This document shows positions 26,601 through 29,993 of a stretch of DNA of 64,000 bases, piece after piece. The position numbers and the translations under genes were made by a program. The notes beneath the pieces were generated by a model. The model saw nothing but the letters and a program-made list of their open reading frames with translations. It was not told where the DNA came from and searched no databases. Origin of the DNA: Dendrolimus kikuchii (taxonomy: Eukaryota; Arthropoda; Insecta; Lepidoptera; Lasiocampidae); NCBI GenBank assembly GCA_019925095.2, contig CM034388.1:31812934-31876933 (forward strand). The letters are read 5' to 3'. Numbering within the stretch: the first letter of the stretch is position 1; each line of letters begins with the position of its first letter.

Positions 26601-28097
26601 AGAAGGCCCAGCTCGCTATACACAACGCGGTGCTGATACCTACGCTGACGTATGGAAGCGAGAGTTGGGTATGAGGTTGAGATGCGAGCACTGCGCAAGA
26701 TCTGCGGAGTGACGCTCGAGGACTGCGTTCGTAATACCGAAGTAAGAAAGAGAGTTGCTCTGAAAGAGAGTGTCGGGGTGAAGGTAAGGAAAGGAATGCT
26801 CCGGAAAGAATGACTAAACAGATATACAATGCAAAAGTGGATGGATGCAGAAGTCGTGGAAGGCCACGACACACCTTCCATGATCAAATTGATCATGTAC
26901 TAGTAGAAGGTGATGTCAGGAGCCTTAAGAACAGACGAGCTTGCATGACAAGAGTTATGAATGTCAAAGAAACGAGTGAGGTGTATAATAATAAGCCTGA
27001 ATGGCGCCCTGTTGTTCGTGCCTACCCCGCAAGGGAACTGGCGTGAAGTTATGTATGTATGTCTGTACATTGAAGGTATTTAAATAAAAACAACTGGAAT
27101 ACACTATATAAACGATGGAGAAGACGATGCTATTTTTTAGATTTCTTGTCTGTTTGTTCGGGGTTCACGTAAAAACTACTAGGTCGATATCGATGCGGAT
27201 TTCGCTGATCGAAAGCAAATTCCTAGACTTAAACTCTGCGCTACTTTTTATCCTGGGATAAATACTTATTATCCCAATATTTTCAAAGGTATTTTAAGGT
27301 CCGCTCTTTTAATTATTGAATTTTTATAATTGTTAAATAAATTAAAATTAAATTAAATTGCAGAATTTTTCAACGAGATTGACGACGAAAGGCCATTACT
27401 TTACCCTGGACAGCAAAACCTAGCGAGACCTTTCCCACCACCACCAGGCACGGGGTTGAATGGACTCTTCGGGCCAGGCCACAGCCACGAATCAGGCATT
27501 CTTGGAGCTCTGGACAGACCCCAGAATCCATCAAACCAAGGAGTGTTATCAGGGCCTGACGGTCCAACCGGAGTGATTGGTCCTGGACAAAGGAAACCAA
27601 ATGTGTTGGTAGGTCCCGGAGGTCCCACAGGAATAGTCGGACCACCTCAAAACCAAGCAAGCTTAACGGATCTAAAAGGTCAGAAGCCAGCCGTTTTAGT
27701 TGGCCCTGGGGGACCTACAGGTCACATTGGACCTAATAAAAACCAAAAATTCTTCGGCCCAAGTTCCGAAGAGCTAACACACAGTGAAACAGCGCAGAGA
27801 GGAGTTTTGGTCGGACCTGGTGGTCCTACCGGTATTATAGGTCCCGCGGGATATGGGAGAAGGCCAGTTTTAGTCGGGCCTGGAGGACCTACCGGTATTA
27901 TAGGACCTGGTAGACGGCAGGGCGTTTTAGTTGGACCTGGGGGTCCGACTGGGTTCGTCGGACCCCGTTATGGAAGGCAGTACAATCCAGGTGTGTTGGT
28001 GGGGCCAGGGGGGCCCACGGGCGTGATCGGGCCGGGCCGGCAGCTGCTCGTGGGGCCCGGCGGACCCACGGGCCAGATCGGACCTTACGGCAAATAA
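842..28097 (+). CDS. Secreted clip-like, GPGGPTG-repeat protein (6 exons, 404 aa)
   Basis: Spliced gene: 842-851, 5194-5329, 21614-21784, 24582-24675, 25652-25721, 27364-28097. All junctions are GT/AG and phases match (1,2,2,0,1). Residues 1-18 (MVIGKTCCFLVVVAVCHG) form a signal peptide, so the product enters the secretory pathway. Residues 19-121 are acidic and proline-rich. Residues 122-148 hold six cysteines spaced C-x-C-x5-C-x9-C-x6-CC, with DQYLCC, like the clip domain of insect protease homologues, but no protease domain follows. Residues 221-402 are eight repeats of VLVGPGGPTGxIGP, each about four Gly-X-Y triplets, as in short interrupted collagen. Likely an extracellular matrix or cuticle-associated protein; function unproven. 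Exon recognition is by eye; the short first exon is the weakest part. Confidence 0.85.
852..1098. other. Gene 1 intron 1, AT-rich start
   Basis: AT-rich intron sequence following donor GTTAGT. No repeat is recognised until the LINE tail at about 1099. Confidence 0.4.
1099..1156 (+). mobile_element. RTE-like LINE (TATG family), 3' end only
   Basis: Matches only the last 58 bases of the family: the CCCGCAAGGCAACTGGCGTGA block followed by a short TATG tail. Strongly 5'-truncated. It sits next to a copy of another repeat at 1165-1358. Confidence 0.7.
1165..1358 (-). repeat. AAGAAGCGGCAAGAAA repeat family, reverse copy
   Basis: On the minus strand this carries AGTTCGACTGGAGAACAC, TTTTTGAAGGTCAT, CCGCTTCGCAACGTG and GAAGAAGCGGCAAGAAACTT in order. 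The same blocks recur at 28968-29262 and in split form at 15215-15260 plus 15862-16085. It is probably a short interspersed element of unknown class. Confidence 0.65.
1359..2530. other. Gene 1 intron 1, no recognised features
   Basis: AT-rich intron sequence. Two short low-confidence frames at 1996-2208 (plus) and 2102-2293 (minus) overlap each other and have no recognisable motif, so neither is called. Confidence 0.4.
2533..2695 (+). repeat. Diverged LINE 3'-end-like repeat
   Basis: Contains TCATCGCCTATAGGCGACGATGATCACTTTCCAT followed by a CTGGACCCTCTGTTTACC-like end, in the order seen in the about 310-bp family A of this window and in lepidopteran CR1-like LINE tails. More diverged than the other copies. 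Confidence 0.45.
2884..3114 (-). mobile_element. RTE-like LINE (TATG family), reverse copy
   Basis: The C-terminal 70 or so codons of the family plus the (TATG)n tail, read on the minus strand (CRSRGRPRHTFHDEIDRVLA...). Flanked by a 13-bp duplication AAAAGATGTTTTT at 2871-2883 and 3115-3127, so this is a clean 5'-truncated insertion. Confidence 0.85.
3213..3485 (+). repeat. Unclassified retroelement-like segment ending in (ATT)n
   Basis: G+C-richer than its surroundings, with GGCCCGGACTTTTGGAGGGC near the start and an (ATT)n run at the end. A simple-repeat tail suggests a LINE 3' UTR or SINE. No coding frame is recognised. Confidence 0.4.
3580..4050 (+). mobile_element. RTE-like LINE (TATG family)
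   Basis: About 470 bases covering the end of the reverse-transcriptase ORF: LTYGSESWVWK, then RALRKICGV, then GRPRHT-like sequence, broken by a small deletion near 3818 and a frameshift. Flanked by the 14-bp duplication ATGTTTTACATATA at 3566-3579 and 4051-4064. Confidence 0.9.
4065..4492. other. Gene 1 intron 1, no recognised features
   Basis: AT-rich intron sequence between two LINE tails. Nothing recognised. Confidence 0.4.
4501..4642 (+). mobile_element. RTE-like LINE (TATG family), short tail
   Basis: The last 140 bases of the family, from CAGACGAGC to the TATG repeats. Flanked by AAGTCCTA at 4493-4500 and 4643-4650. Confidence 0.85.
4793..5068 (+). repeat. Family A SINE-like repeat (about 310 bp)
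   Basis: Starts ATCCGTGCAAGAACGGAGA and ends GTCTGCCTGTCTGCTGAAC plus an A-rich tail. An internal deletion removes the GAGGCGACAAAACAACCC block present in most copies. The 3' half (GGCGATGGTAACCGCTTTCC, then CCGTCTGCCTGTCTGC) resembles lepidopteran CR1-like LINE ends, so it is either a SINE using that tail or a LINE 3' fragment. Confidence 0.8.
5194..5329 (+). CDS. Gene 1 exon 2 (signal peptide and acidic segment)
   Basis: Bounded by TTACAG|GG and AAA|GTAAAT. It encodes the hydrophobic core KTCCFLVVVAVCHG followed by EKWRFPEEE and a charged stretch. Reading on without the splice hits a TAA at once, which supports the donor. The phase-2 end joins to exon 3 to make a lysine codon. Confidence 0.8.
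5445..5955 (-). mobile_element. Solo LTR (511 bp)
   Basis: Begins TGTTACGAG, ends ATGTAACA and is flanked on both sides by ATAT (5441-5444, 5956-5959), a 4-bp target duplication typical of Ty3/gypsy elements. The minus strand aligns with the LTR at 20666-21139 through GTGACGGACTTTGCGCGTG, TTATACGTGTTTGTATAG and the AATTCGAGTCC end. No internal region is present. Confidence 0.8.
5966..6166 (+). mobile_element. Lep1-type non-autonomous Helitron
   Basis: Starts with ATGAATCGTAGAAATGTATG and ends with the hairpin region GACAACGTCTGTCGGAATCT then CTAGT. Body words ACCGATTTTGATCAAA and GGAACCGGTAGATGGCGCT recur in the copies at 23.5 kb. The CTAGT terminus without target duplication fits the Lep1 Helitron family. 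Confidence 0.7.
6366..6609 (-). repeat. tRNA-derived SINE (family C), reverse copy
   Basis: Minus strand reads GACGGCCTCTGTGGTTGAGCGGG (A box TGGTTGAGCGG), then a B box GGTTCGATTCC, and ends with CGATTATTATT. Almost full length and only lightly diverged. Confidence 0.85.
6630..6942 (+). repeat. Family A SINE-like repeat
   Basis: Full-length copy with both conserved ends and an A-rich tail (AATAAAAAAAA). Confidence 0.8.
7113..7825 (+). mobile_element. RTE-like LINE (TATG family), longest coding copy
   Basis: An open frame from about 7143 to 7811 encodes the part of the LINE protein after the reverse-transcriptase core: VNEFVYLGCAFSRDGRY, LTYGCESWVWK, EMRALRKICGV, MLRWFGHVERMHDERM and GCRSRGRPRHTFHDQIDR, ending ELA-stop. 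This layout is typical of RTE-like endonuclease-reverse transcriptases. The RT palm and endonuclease are missing. Near-duplications (TACCTACATAA and TACCGACATAA) flank it. It is an intron fragment, not a host gene. Confidence 0.9.
7826..8130. other. Gene 1 intron 2, no recognised features
   Basis: AT-rich intron sequence between a LINE and a SINE-like copy. Nothing recognised. Confidence 0.35.
8134..8372 (+). repeat. Family A repeat, 3'-truncated
   Basis: Has the ATCCGTGCAGGAACGG start but breaks after the GCATTTGTAGC block and so lacks the GGCGATGG end. Confidence 0.75.
8523..8757 (-). mobile_element. RTE-like LINE (TATG family), reverse copy
   Basis: About 235 bases of 3' end in reverse orientation. 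Flanked by AATTTCAATA at 8513-8522 and 8758-8767. Confidence 0.85.
8826..8882 (-). repeat. Family C SINE, 3' fragment
   Basis: Only the CGGCAGACA...CACACATTGTATATCCCC end of the SINE is present. Confidence 0.65.
9148..9313 (+). mobile_element. RTE-like LINE (TATG family), lacking the tail
   Basis: Covers ATCAAATTGATCGTGTACTA to GGAACTGGCGTGA and then runs straight into a SINE copy. The TATG tail is lost at the join. Confidence 0.75.
9314..9474 (-). repeat. Family C SINE, reverse, partial
   Basis: Contains the reverse of CTGGGATCGGCC, the B box in reverse (GGAATCGAACGCGGA) and the reversed GACGGCC start. The 3' end is missing at the junction with the LINE tail. Confidence 0.7.
9475..9781. 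other. Gene 1 intron 2, no recognised features
   Basis: Intron sequence with a short G+C-rich patch near 9690-9740 (CCCGCCGCTTCGCCTTGACC). No gene or known repeat is recognised. Confidence 0.35.
9792..10019 (-). mobile_element. RTE-like LINE (TATG family), reverse copy
   Basis: 5'-truncated 3' end in reverse. Flanked by ACATTATTAT at 9782-9791 and 10020-10029. Confidence 0.85.
10092..10329 (+). mobile_element. Lep1-type Helitron copy
   Basis: Diverged body, but with the family end ACGACGTCTGCTGCTGGGTA then CAGCTAGT and the GATCAGATCCTGATGAAACT motif. It ends 22 bases before the LTR-like repeat at 10352. Confidence 0.6.
10352..11030 (+). mobile_element. Degenerate Ty3/gypsy LTR-retrotransposon remnant
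   Basis: Two about 80-bp direct repeats (from 10352 and from 10946), both with GCCAATCAGCGAGCCGCGG, look like LTR starts. The second follows a purine tract AAGTGGGGAGG. Between them, LDLFVIKDGKTLLLGRKLL resembles the end of a retroviral-type protease. This is followed in another frame by RRIVRHTDQIKRRS, typical of the end of gypsy integrase, and then a serine/proline-rich tail ending at TAG 10857-10859. RT, RNase H and most of integrase are deleted. Confidence 0.65.
11309..11618 (+). repeat. Family A SINE-like repeat
   Basis: Near full-length copy; TTGTGCAGGAACGGAGAAAG at the start, CTGCTAAACTCCTGCAATAAAA at the end. Confidence 0.8.
11619..12526. other. Gene 1 intron 2, no recognised features
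   Basis: AT-rich sequence. A 75-codon minus frame at 11998-12225 has no recognised motif or splice-supported neighbours, so it is not called. Confidence 0.4.
12527..12690. repeat. Compound microsatellite (TG/TC/TG)
   Basis: TGTGTG and GCGTG runs, then a C8 tract, a long (TC)n run and (TG)n. Any apparent protein on either strand is simple-repeat translation. Confidence 0.95.
12868..13166 (+). repeat. tRNA-derived SINE (family D), good copy
   Basis: Head CGTGGTAGCGTAATGGCTAG (A box TAGCGTAATGG) and CGGGTTCGATCCTGG (B box), then a body with GATCTAATGTGCATA, CACGTGC and GGTGAAGGAAAACATCGTGA. It ends GGGAGGCCCGAGCCCAGCAG, TGGGACATTTATGGGCTG and ATTATT. This is the common lepidopteran SINE architecture. 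No intact tRNA gene is implied. Confidence 0.85.
13322..13573 (-). repeat. Family C SINE, reverse copy
   Basis: Near full-length, with the ATT-repeat end at the left and the GACGGCCTCTGTGGTTGAGCG head at the right. Confidence 0.85.
13925..14065 (-). mobile_element. LINE 3' UTR-like fragment
   Basis: On the minus strand GTTGTCTGGAGGAGATCGCT then TTGGGCGATAAGGCCGCCTG resembles the conserved 3' end of Jockey-like LINEs common in moth genomes. No coding sequence is attached. Confidence 0.5.
14133..14617 (-). mobile_element. Two RTE-like LINE tails plus (AT)n in one insertion
   Basis: Two reverse-oriented TATG-family tails lie head to tail (about 14140-14430 and 14456-14561), separated by (TACA)n and followed by about 56 bases of (AT)n. 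The whole block is flanked by a near-identical 25-base direct repeat at 14111-14136 and 14618-14642, consistent with a target duplication around a composite insertion. Confidence 0.75.
14720..14988 (-). mobile_element. LINE reverse-transcriptase C-terminal fragment
   Basis: Minus frame with PYLEERFEFLRLF, LLTDAYRRLLTPAH, VQAVKLRNALPLTVREA and TLPTFRIPLRKYYLS then stop. The xVKLWNxLPxxIR-like motif marks the end of many non-LTR reverse transcriptases. It is a different LINE family from the TATG one, and only this end survives. Confidence 0.65.
15215..15260 (+). repeat. AAGAAGCGGCAAGAAA family, left part of a split copy
   Basis: TTCAAAATAAGTTCCACTG through CTTTTTGAAGGT matches the start of the copy at 28968. 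The match stops here and resumes at 15862. Confidence 0.6.
15261..15861 (+). mobile_element. About 600-bp unclassified insertion inside a repeat
   Basis: Separates two halves of a known repeat. It contains AGAAAATTCGGTTTTCCTTGA twice (from about 15482 and 15531) and a perfect 9-bp hairpin TGTAGGTCT/AGACCTACA near 15763-15785. No terminal inverted repeat is obvious, and the one open frame (15570-15767) has no recognised domain. Confidence 0.45.
15862..16085 (+). repeat. AAGAAGCGGCAAGAAA family, right part of a split copy
   Basis: Resumes with ACATGTAAGTCAAAATTT and continues through CACTTCGCAACGTGTTATCG, GAAGAAGCGGCAAGAAAC and AATGGAGTTGTAACAAACAA, as in the 28968 copy. Confidence 0.65.
16218..16676 (+). 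mobile_element. RTE-like LINE (TATG family)
   Basis: Open frame 16261-16656 with RALRKICGVTLADRVRNTEV, MLRWFGHVERM and GCRSRGRPRHTFHDQI. Flanked by AATACGATATG at 16207-16217 and 16677-16687. Confidence 0.9.
16688..17624. other. Gene 1 intron 2, longest repeat-poor stretch
   Basis: About 940 bases of AT-rich intron sequence. No repeat family, RNA gene or splice-bounded coding frame was recognised. Confidence 0.4.
17627..17716 (-). repeat. Family A repeat, short reverse fragment
   Basis: Matches the middle of the family (CTCTAGACCAGGGGTGG in forward reading) and is truncated at both ends. Confidence 0.6.
17826..17962 (+). repeat. Family A repeat, middle fragment
   Basis: Runs from GGCTGGATG-like sequence through CCACCCCTGGTCTAAAGTATG to GTGTTGCAAATGTC. 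Lacks both ends. Confidence 0.7.
18050..18284 (+). repeat. Family A repeat, diverged
   Basis: From ACCTGTCGTAAGAGGCGACA to CTGCTCAACTCATGCAATAAA. The 5' 35 bases are missing and the GCATTTGGCCCGACTGG block is deleted. Confidence 0.7.
18285..18630. other. Gene 1 intron 2, no recognised features
   Basis: AT-rich intron sequence between a repeat and a MITE. Nothing recognised. Confidence 0.35.
18634..18839 (+). mobile_element. 206-bp MITE with TTA duplication
   Basis: Terminal inverted repeats GGGCCGCTTGCATAACG and CGTTATGCAAGCGGCCC are exact, and TTA flanks both sides. A TWA-type 3-bp duplication fits PIF/Harbinger-like elements. Inside are the inverted blocks AAATACGTTTTACACAAAACG and TACGTTTTGTGTTTCTTAAA. 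Related copies lie at 29994-31529, 41632-41837 and 43249-43362. Confidence 0.85.
19065..20001 (-). mobile_element. Tandem array of four Lep1-type Helitron units
   Basis: ACTAGCTGTCCCGGCAGACG recurs at 19065, 19375, 19584 and 19793. The last three units are exactly 209 bases apart and almost identical. Each is a reverse-oriented Lep1 end with GCGCCACCTACCGGATCC and CAAACTGCACACGGTGTGC. The first unit is 101 bases longer because of a separate insertion. Head-to-tail concatemers are known for Helitrons. Confidence 0.85.
19160..19260 (+). mobile_element. About 100-bp retro-insertion inside the first Helitron unit
   Basis: The extra sequence ends in AATAAACATTTATTATTATT-type tail and is bracketed by TATCCTAT direct repeats. 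This looks like a target duplication around a short 5'-truncated LINE or SINE end. Confidence 0.6.
20002..20661. other. Gene 1 intron 2, degenerate repeat sequence
   Basis: Contains words of the CCGACTTC hairpin element (ACCGACATCAAAAAGGAG near 20391, CACCGACTTCAAGAT near 20524) but no clean boundaries. The 163-codon plus frame over 20411-20902 runs into the LTR at 20666 and has no protein features, so it is not called. Confidence 0.4.
20666..21139 (+). mobile_element. Solo LTR (474 bp)
   Basis: Starts TGTTACGACC, ends CTCGGAACA and is flanked by ATAT on both sides. A TATAAAG box (20898) is followed 31 bases later by a CAGTC initiator-like site, and AATAAA is at 21083-21088, so the transcription strand is plus. 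Same family as 5445-5955 in opposite orientation. No internal coding region remains. Confidence 0.8.
21140..21606. other. Gene 1 intron 2, end of intron
   Basis: AT-rich intron sequence leading to the exon 3 acceptor. No repeats recognised. Confidence 0.35.
21614..21784 (+). CDS. Gene 1 exon 3
   Basis: Acceptor TTTTCAG at 21607-21613 and donor CAG|GTGATA at 21784/21785. It encodes 56 full codons rich in Pro, Glu, Arg and Tyr (for example DEVPFREPSETEG and YNRPPGDGRYPVRVESYR), with no cysteine. A LINE fragment begins 12 bases after the exon end. Confidence 0.85.
21797..22257 (+). mobile_element. RTE-like LINE (TATG family) at the exon 3 donor
   Basis: Open frame with MRALRKICGV-like sequence, LRWFGHVERM and RSRGRPRHTFHDQI. 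Flanked by GATATAAACT at 21787-21796 and 22258-22267. The left duplication starts immediately after the GT of the exon 3 splice donor. The copy stops at GGGAACTGG and lacks the TATG tail. Confidence 0.9.
22311..22435 (-). mobile_element. Lep1-type Helitron fragment
   Basis: Reverse of the AGGTGGCGCTACAATC and GATTTTGATGA-like body words. The CTAGT end is missing. Confidence 0.5.
22463..22521 (+). repeat. Family C SINE head, interrupted
   Basis: GACCTCTGTGGTTGAGCGGG (A box) to CAACGCAGAGGC, then broken by foreign sequence. The rest of the SINE appears to resume at 23243. Confidence 0.65.
22523..23140 (+). mobile_element. R1-clade LINE 3' ORF fragment
   Basis: The frame near 22890-23140 encodes CHQCGALDTAFHTPQRFE, then LGSLVQAMLQSDDRWVDA and FCETVMSQKEAAERDRER. 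A CCHC-like motif with DTxxH, followed by W..A..FCE.VM..KE.AE.ER, is the usual end of R1-clade reverse transcriptases. The upstream G+C-rich 300 bases are probably more of the same ORF with frameshifts. It is inserted within a SINE. Confidence 0.7.
23141..23231 (+). mobile_element. Lep1-type Helitron 3' end
   Basis: CAGGTAGGTGGCGCTGGGAT through GACAACATTTGCCGGGGCCG to CTAGT. Only the terminal 90 bases remain, joined directly to the R1 fragment. Confidence 0.6.
23243..23475 (+). repeat. Family C SINE body, interrupted by a LINE tail
   Basis: TTTACTCCGTTATTTACTAT and GTATCGGCCCCAAAGTA precede the LINE tail; AGTAGTCCGTTG and CAAGCGTAACTTGCTTAG follow it. Together with 22463-22521 this looks like one SINE split twice. 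Confidence 0.65.
23310..23397 (-). mobile_element. RTE-like LINE (TATG family) tail nested in a SINE
   Basis: An 88-base reverse tail flanked by CCAAAGTA at 23302-23309 and 23398-23405. The duplication is made of SINE sequence, which proves the order of insertion. Confidence 0.85.
23512..23831 (+). mobile_element. Lep1-type Helitron with a duplicated core
   Basis: ATGAATCGTAGAAATGTATG start and GTCTGCTGGGACAACTAGT end. The GGAACCGGTAGGTGGCGCT block occurs twice about 120 bases apart, so part of the core is duplicated. Confidence 0.7.
24028..24245 (-). mobile_element. Helitron-like element, diverged
   Basis: GACGTCCGCGACTTAGTCCGCGTGG followed by TCCCACGGGAACTCTT and AATCGGTCCAATCGTTTCGG is the common lepidopteran Helitron end in reverse. 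The CTAG end is degraded. Confidence 0.6.
24246..24570. other. Gene 1 intron 3, end of intron
   Basis: Intron sequence with a short TCTG/TC microsatellite near 24370-24395. Nothing else recognised before the exon 4 acceptor. Confidence 0.35.
24582..24675 (+). CDS. Gene 1 exon 4 (first half of the cysteine knot)
   Basis: Acceptor TTCAACTTCAG and donor CAG|GTTAGT. It encodes PSDYDTEGTLDAIQYCKCV and then SSPECKPRPNSQ, giving cysteines 122, 124 and 130. The phase-0 end lies inside the six-cysteine module, so the knot is split between exons 4 and 5. Confidence 0.85.
24764..25042 (+). repeat. Family A SINE-like repeat with internal deletion
   Basis: Both ends conserved. The GGCCGGGCGGCCTGTCGTAA segment is missing after TTTCCTGCG. 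Confidence 0.8.
25055..25270 (+). mobile_element. Lep1-type Helitron, single forward copy
   Basis: Reverse complement of the 209-bp unit of the array at 19.1-20.0 kb, ending ACGTCTGCCGGGACAGCTAGT. It sits directly after a family A copy. Confidence 0.8.
25284..25437 (+). repeat. Family C SINE, diverged and 5'-truncated
   Basis: GCGTTCGATTTGAA (B-box region), TAGGATCGGCTCCAGA and AAGCGTAACTTGCTTAGC are in family order. The A-box head is lost. Confidence 0.55.
25438..25617 (-). mobile_element. RTE-like LINE (TATG family), just before exon 5
   Basis: Reverse 3' tail flanked by a near-perfect 12-bp duplication (TTTGCCGATTAC and TTTGCGGATTAC). It ends 34 bases upstream of the exon 5 start, leaving only a short native stretch for the polypyrimidine tract and acceptor. 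Confidence 0.85.
25652..25721 (+). CDS. Gene 1 exon 5 (second half of the cysteine knot)
   Basis: Acceptor AATTTCAG and a consensus donor G|GTGAGT. It encodes DACGADQYLCCYKKPNRQQQ plus HNS, supplying cysteines 140, 147 and 148. A minus-strand LINE fragment ends 34 bases upstream of the exon. Confidence 0.85.
25868..26305 (+). mobile_element. THAP-bearing repeat, copy 1
   Basis: Close match over about 440 bases to 63271-63710. A frame near 26135-26235 encodes PCAVPVCNLNRARRGG and WWSFYFPSARI-stop. The C-x4-C...FYFP order resembles the start of a THAP zinc finger, the DNA-binding domain of P-element transposases. The frame is short and broken. Class assignment leans on the other copy's 8-bp duplication. 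Confidence 0.5.
26336..27063 (+). mobile_element. RTE-like LINE (TATG family), long copy with frameshift
   Basis: The upstream frame adds MMKDDCQARGLHLNAKKTKV (end of the RT core region) and VNEFVYLGCAFSRDGRY. A deletion after ESWV breaks the frame, and the C-terminal part is again open at 26810-27046. It extends furthest 5' of all copies here. Confidence 0.85.
27064..27350. other. Gene 1 intron 5, end of intron
   Basis: Contains Helitron-like words near 27150-27290 (TTCGGGGTTCACGTAAAAAC) but no clear ends. The rest is AT-rich up to the exon 6 acceptor. Confidence 0.35.
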
Positions 28098-28220
28098 CTC
28101 CTAATGCTAACAATTTGTTAACTGTTATGCCATGTATACTTTAACTGGCTAATTAATTATATTTTGTAATTTAACTTTTGTACCTTACAGATTGTAAATA
28201 AAATATAAATTAGTTAACTT
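27364..28220 (+). CDS. Gene 1 exon 6 (collagen-like repeats, stop, 3' UTR)
   Basis: Acceptor AAATTGCAG. It opens with EFFNEIDDERPLLYPG, then a proline run PFPPPPGTG, then eight degenerate copies of VLVGPGGPTGxIGP. The first has SGPD in place of VGPG; the last is LLVGPGGPTGQIGPYGK. The stop TAA is at 28095-28097. Codons drift toward high G+C in the last repeats, unlike the AT-rich surroundings. The 3' UTR is about 120 bases. Confidence 0.9.
28197..28202 (+). terminator. Poly(A) signal of gene 1
   Basis: AATAAA lies 100 bases after the stop codon in AT-rich sequence. It is the first canonical signal after the coding region, so the mRNA probably ends near 28215-28225. Confidence 0.65.
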
Positions 28221-28234
28221 TTTAGACACATCCT

Positions 28235-28600
28235 TTTGCAGACAAATATAGTTCCCGGCACGAATTTTGAGCGGTCATCTTGGCCTACGCACAGTGTTGA
28301 TGTATATACCTTTCAAGTAACCGCTTCGGGGGGCCTTTAGCTATCAAGGGAGCAAAGGATTCATCACCCCCGCTGACGAAGTGGATGTGTTCTGATTCCC
28401 GGGGCACATTCAGGCACTTTTTGCGCTGGATCGGACTGGGCGTAACTACGTTCTAAGTCTCAGCCTTTCCTACATAAAAAGCGCGGGGCACATGGGAGGA
28501 GGGTGGTTTTAGTGGGTAGTGGTCGTTGCCCGTGGAACTTCTCTGAGTCTCCACACAAGCTGGTTGATTACTGTTTGGATTGCCCCTTATTAAAGAGTAA
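28235..28600 (+). mobile_element. R1-like LINE 3' UTR fragment
   Basis: G+C-richer segment with GGAGGAGGGTGGTTTTAGTG and GGTAGTGGTCGTTGCCCGTG, the kind of 3' UTR seen in R1-clade LINEs of moths. It starts just after the gene 1 poly(A) region. No ORF is attached. Confidence 0.45.
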
Positions 28601-28635
28601 AGCCTAGTAAAAAATATATATATACCTTTCAAGTA

Positions 28636-28768
28636 CATACATACATAACTTCACGCCAGTTCCCTTGCGGTGTAGGCACGAACAACAGAGCGCCATTTAG
28701 GCTTATTCTTACACACCTCACTTGCTTCTTTGACATTCATAACTCTTGTCATGCACGCTCGTCTGTTC
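28636..28768 (-). mobile_element. RTE-like LINE (TATG family), reverse tail
   Basis: Flanked by TTTCAAGTA at 28627-28635 and 28769-28777. Confidence 0.85.
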
Positions 28769-28967
28769 TTTCAAGTAAAGGGACAAAAATATAATATTTC
28801 CAATATCTCGATAAGTAGCATCACATTGGCTATGATCAATGCGTAAAGCGATTTCTACTATTTCATCGACCACTCAAGATATGTGCCGGGAATTATACTA
28901 TTCTTATTACGCACTGAAGACGGGCTTATCTCTTAGGGCCACATTAGACTATCATAGAAATATGAAT

Positions 28968-29262
28968 CATTTTTATATTCAAAATAAGTTCCACTGGAAA
29001 ACACTTTTTGAAGGTCATACATGTAAGTTAAAATTTAATTTTCACTTCCTATTCTATGTACACCGCTTCGCAACGTAATGATGCTGTAAAGGAGAAGAAG
29101 CGGCAAGAAACTCCCCAGCAACACGTCTAGCTAAATATTGTTTTTCTTTATATTTCATATTCTATTTATATCTCAAATTCTTTTTTTTTATAAGTTTTGT
29201 ACAGAAGTATGTTACAGAATTACTTATTGAAGAATTAATGGAGTTGTAGCAAACAATGCATA
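28968..29262 (+). repeat. AAGAAGCGGCAAGAAA repeat family, reference copy
   Basis: The most complete copy: AAAATAAGTTCCACTGGAAA, CTTTTTGAAGGTCATACATG, ACACCGCTTCGCAACG, GAGAAGAAGCGGCAAGAAAC, CCCCAGCAACACGTC and AATGGAGTTGTAGCAAACAA in order. Confidence 0.65.
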
Positions 29263-29730
29263 CTCAATAAGACCAAGACAATAAAAGGAAAGAAAAATAA
29301 TATTATAGTTATAATAATGACATGACGTGCTAAAATGTTATATGAAGAACCTATGACAACGCAATAACTGCATATGATTCATATTGTCTATGATCATAGT
29401 TAAGAGATATCTTGGGAAGATGGGGAATATCTTGTATGAGACTTTTTATCTTCCAATCTAAGTTCTTGGAGTAAGGTGTTATGAACCCCTCTCTCTGATC
29501 GCCTTGCTATCCATGATCTAACCCAAATACGTCTTTTATTCTTGATCGTTTTAACTTTTTTTAAGTCATTAATAAAATTGCACTCATAGCAACGGAAAAC
29601 ACGGCTAAATCTTTATCCATTTTGATAGTATCTCCTCAGTAGTCTGTGATCTTGATGAATTATGACGTTTATATGATCGTAAGTGTAATACGTAAAAATG
29701 AAGATCATCATCATTTAAATATGATCATAG
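29263..29730. other. Intergenic AT-rich stretch
   Basis: No gene, RNA or repeat recognised. Repeated ATGATCAT-type words are present but form no clear structure. Confidence 0.35.
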
Positions 29731-29832
29731 AATCCCCAGAGTAGTCGGTTGTATATTACCCACACAAGCGTAACTTGCTTAATTTGGGGATATACAATGT
29801 GTGTGTTTGTCTGCCGATTATTATTATTATTT
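29731..29832 (+). repeat. Family C SINE, 3' end
   Basis: CAGAGTAGTCGGTTGTATAT through TGTTTGTCTGCCGATTATTA; the tRNA-like head is missing. Confidence 0.7.
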
Positions 29833-29993
29833 CACATATATTTATAGCAAAAAAAAATATGATAGTTTAATTGGGGTCTTAGAAATGTTCTATTTCAGAC
29901 AACCCGTAACAGAAATAATTAATATTGTAAATGGTGGTATTGATAAAATTGGATTATCGATTACTAGATAGATGAGATCATGATCAACAGTTA

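Noticed and set aside
27898..28113. Minus frames over the GPGGPTG exon
   Set aside because: Shadows of exon 6. The plus frame has the regular repeat and splice support.
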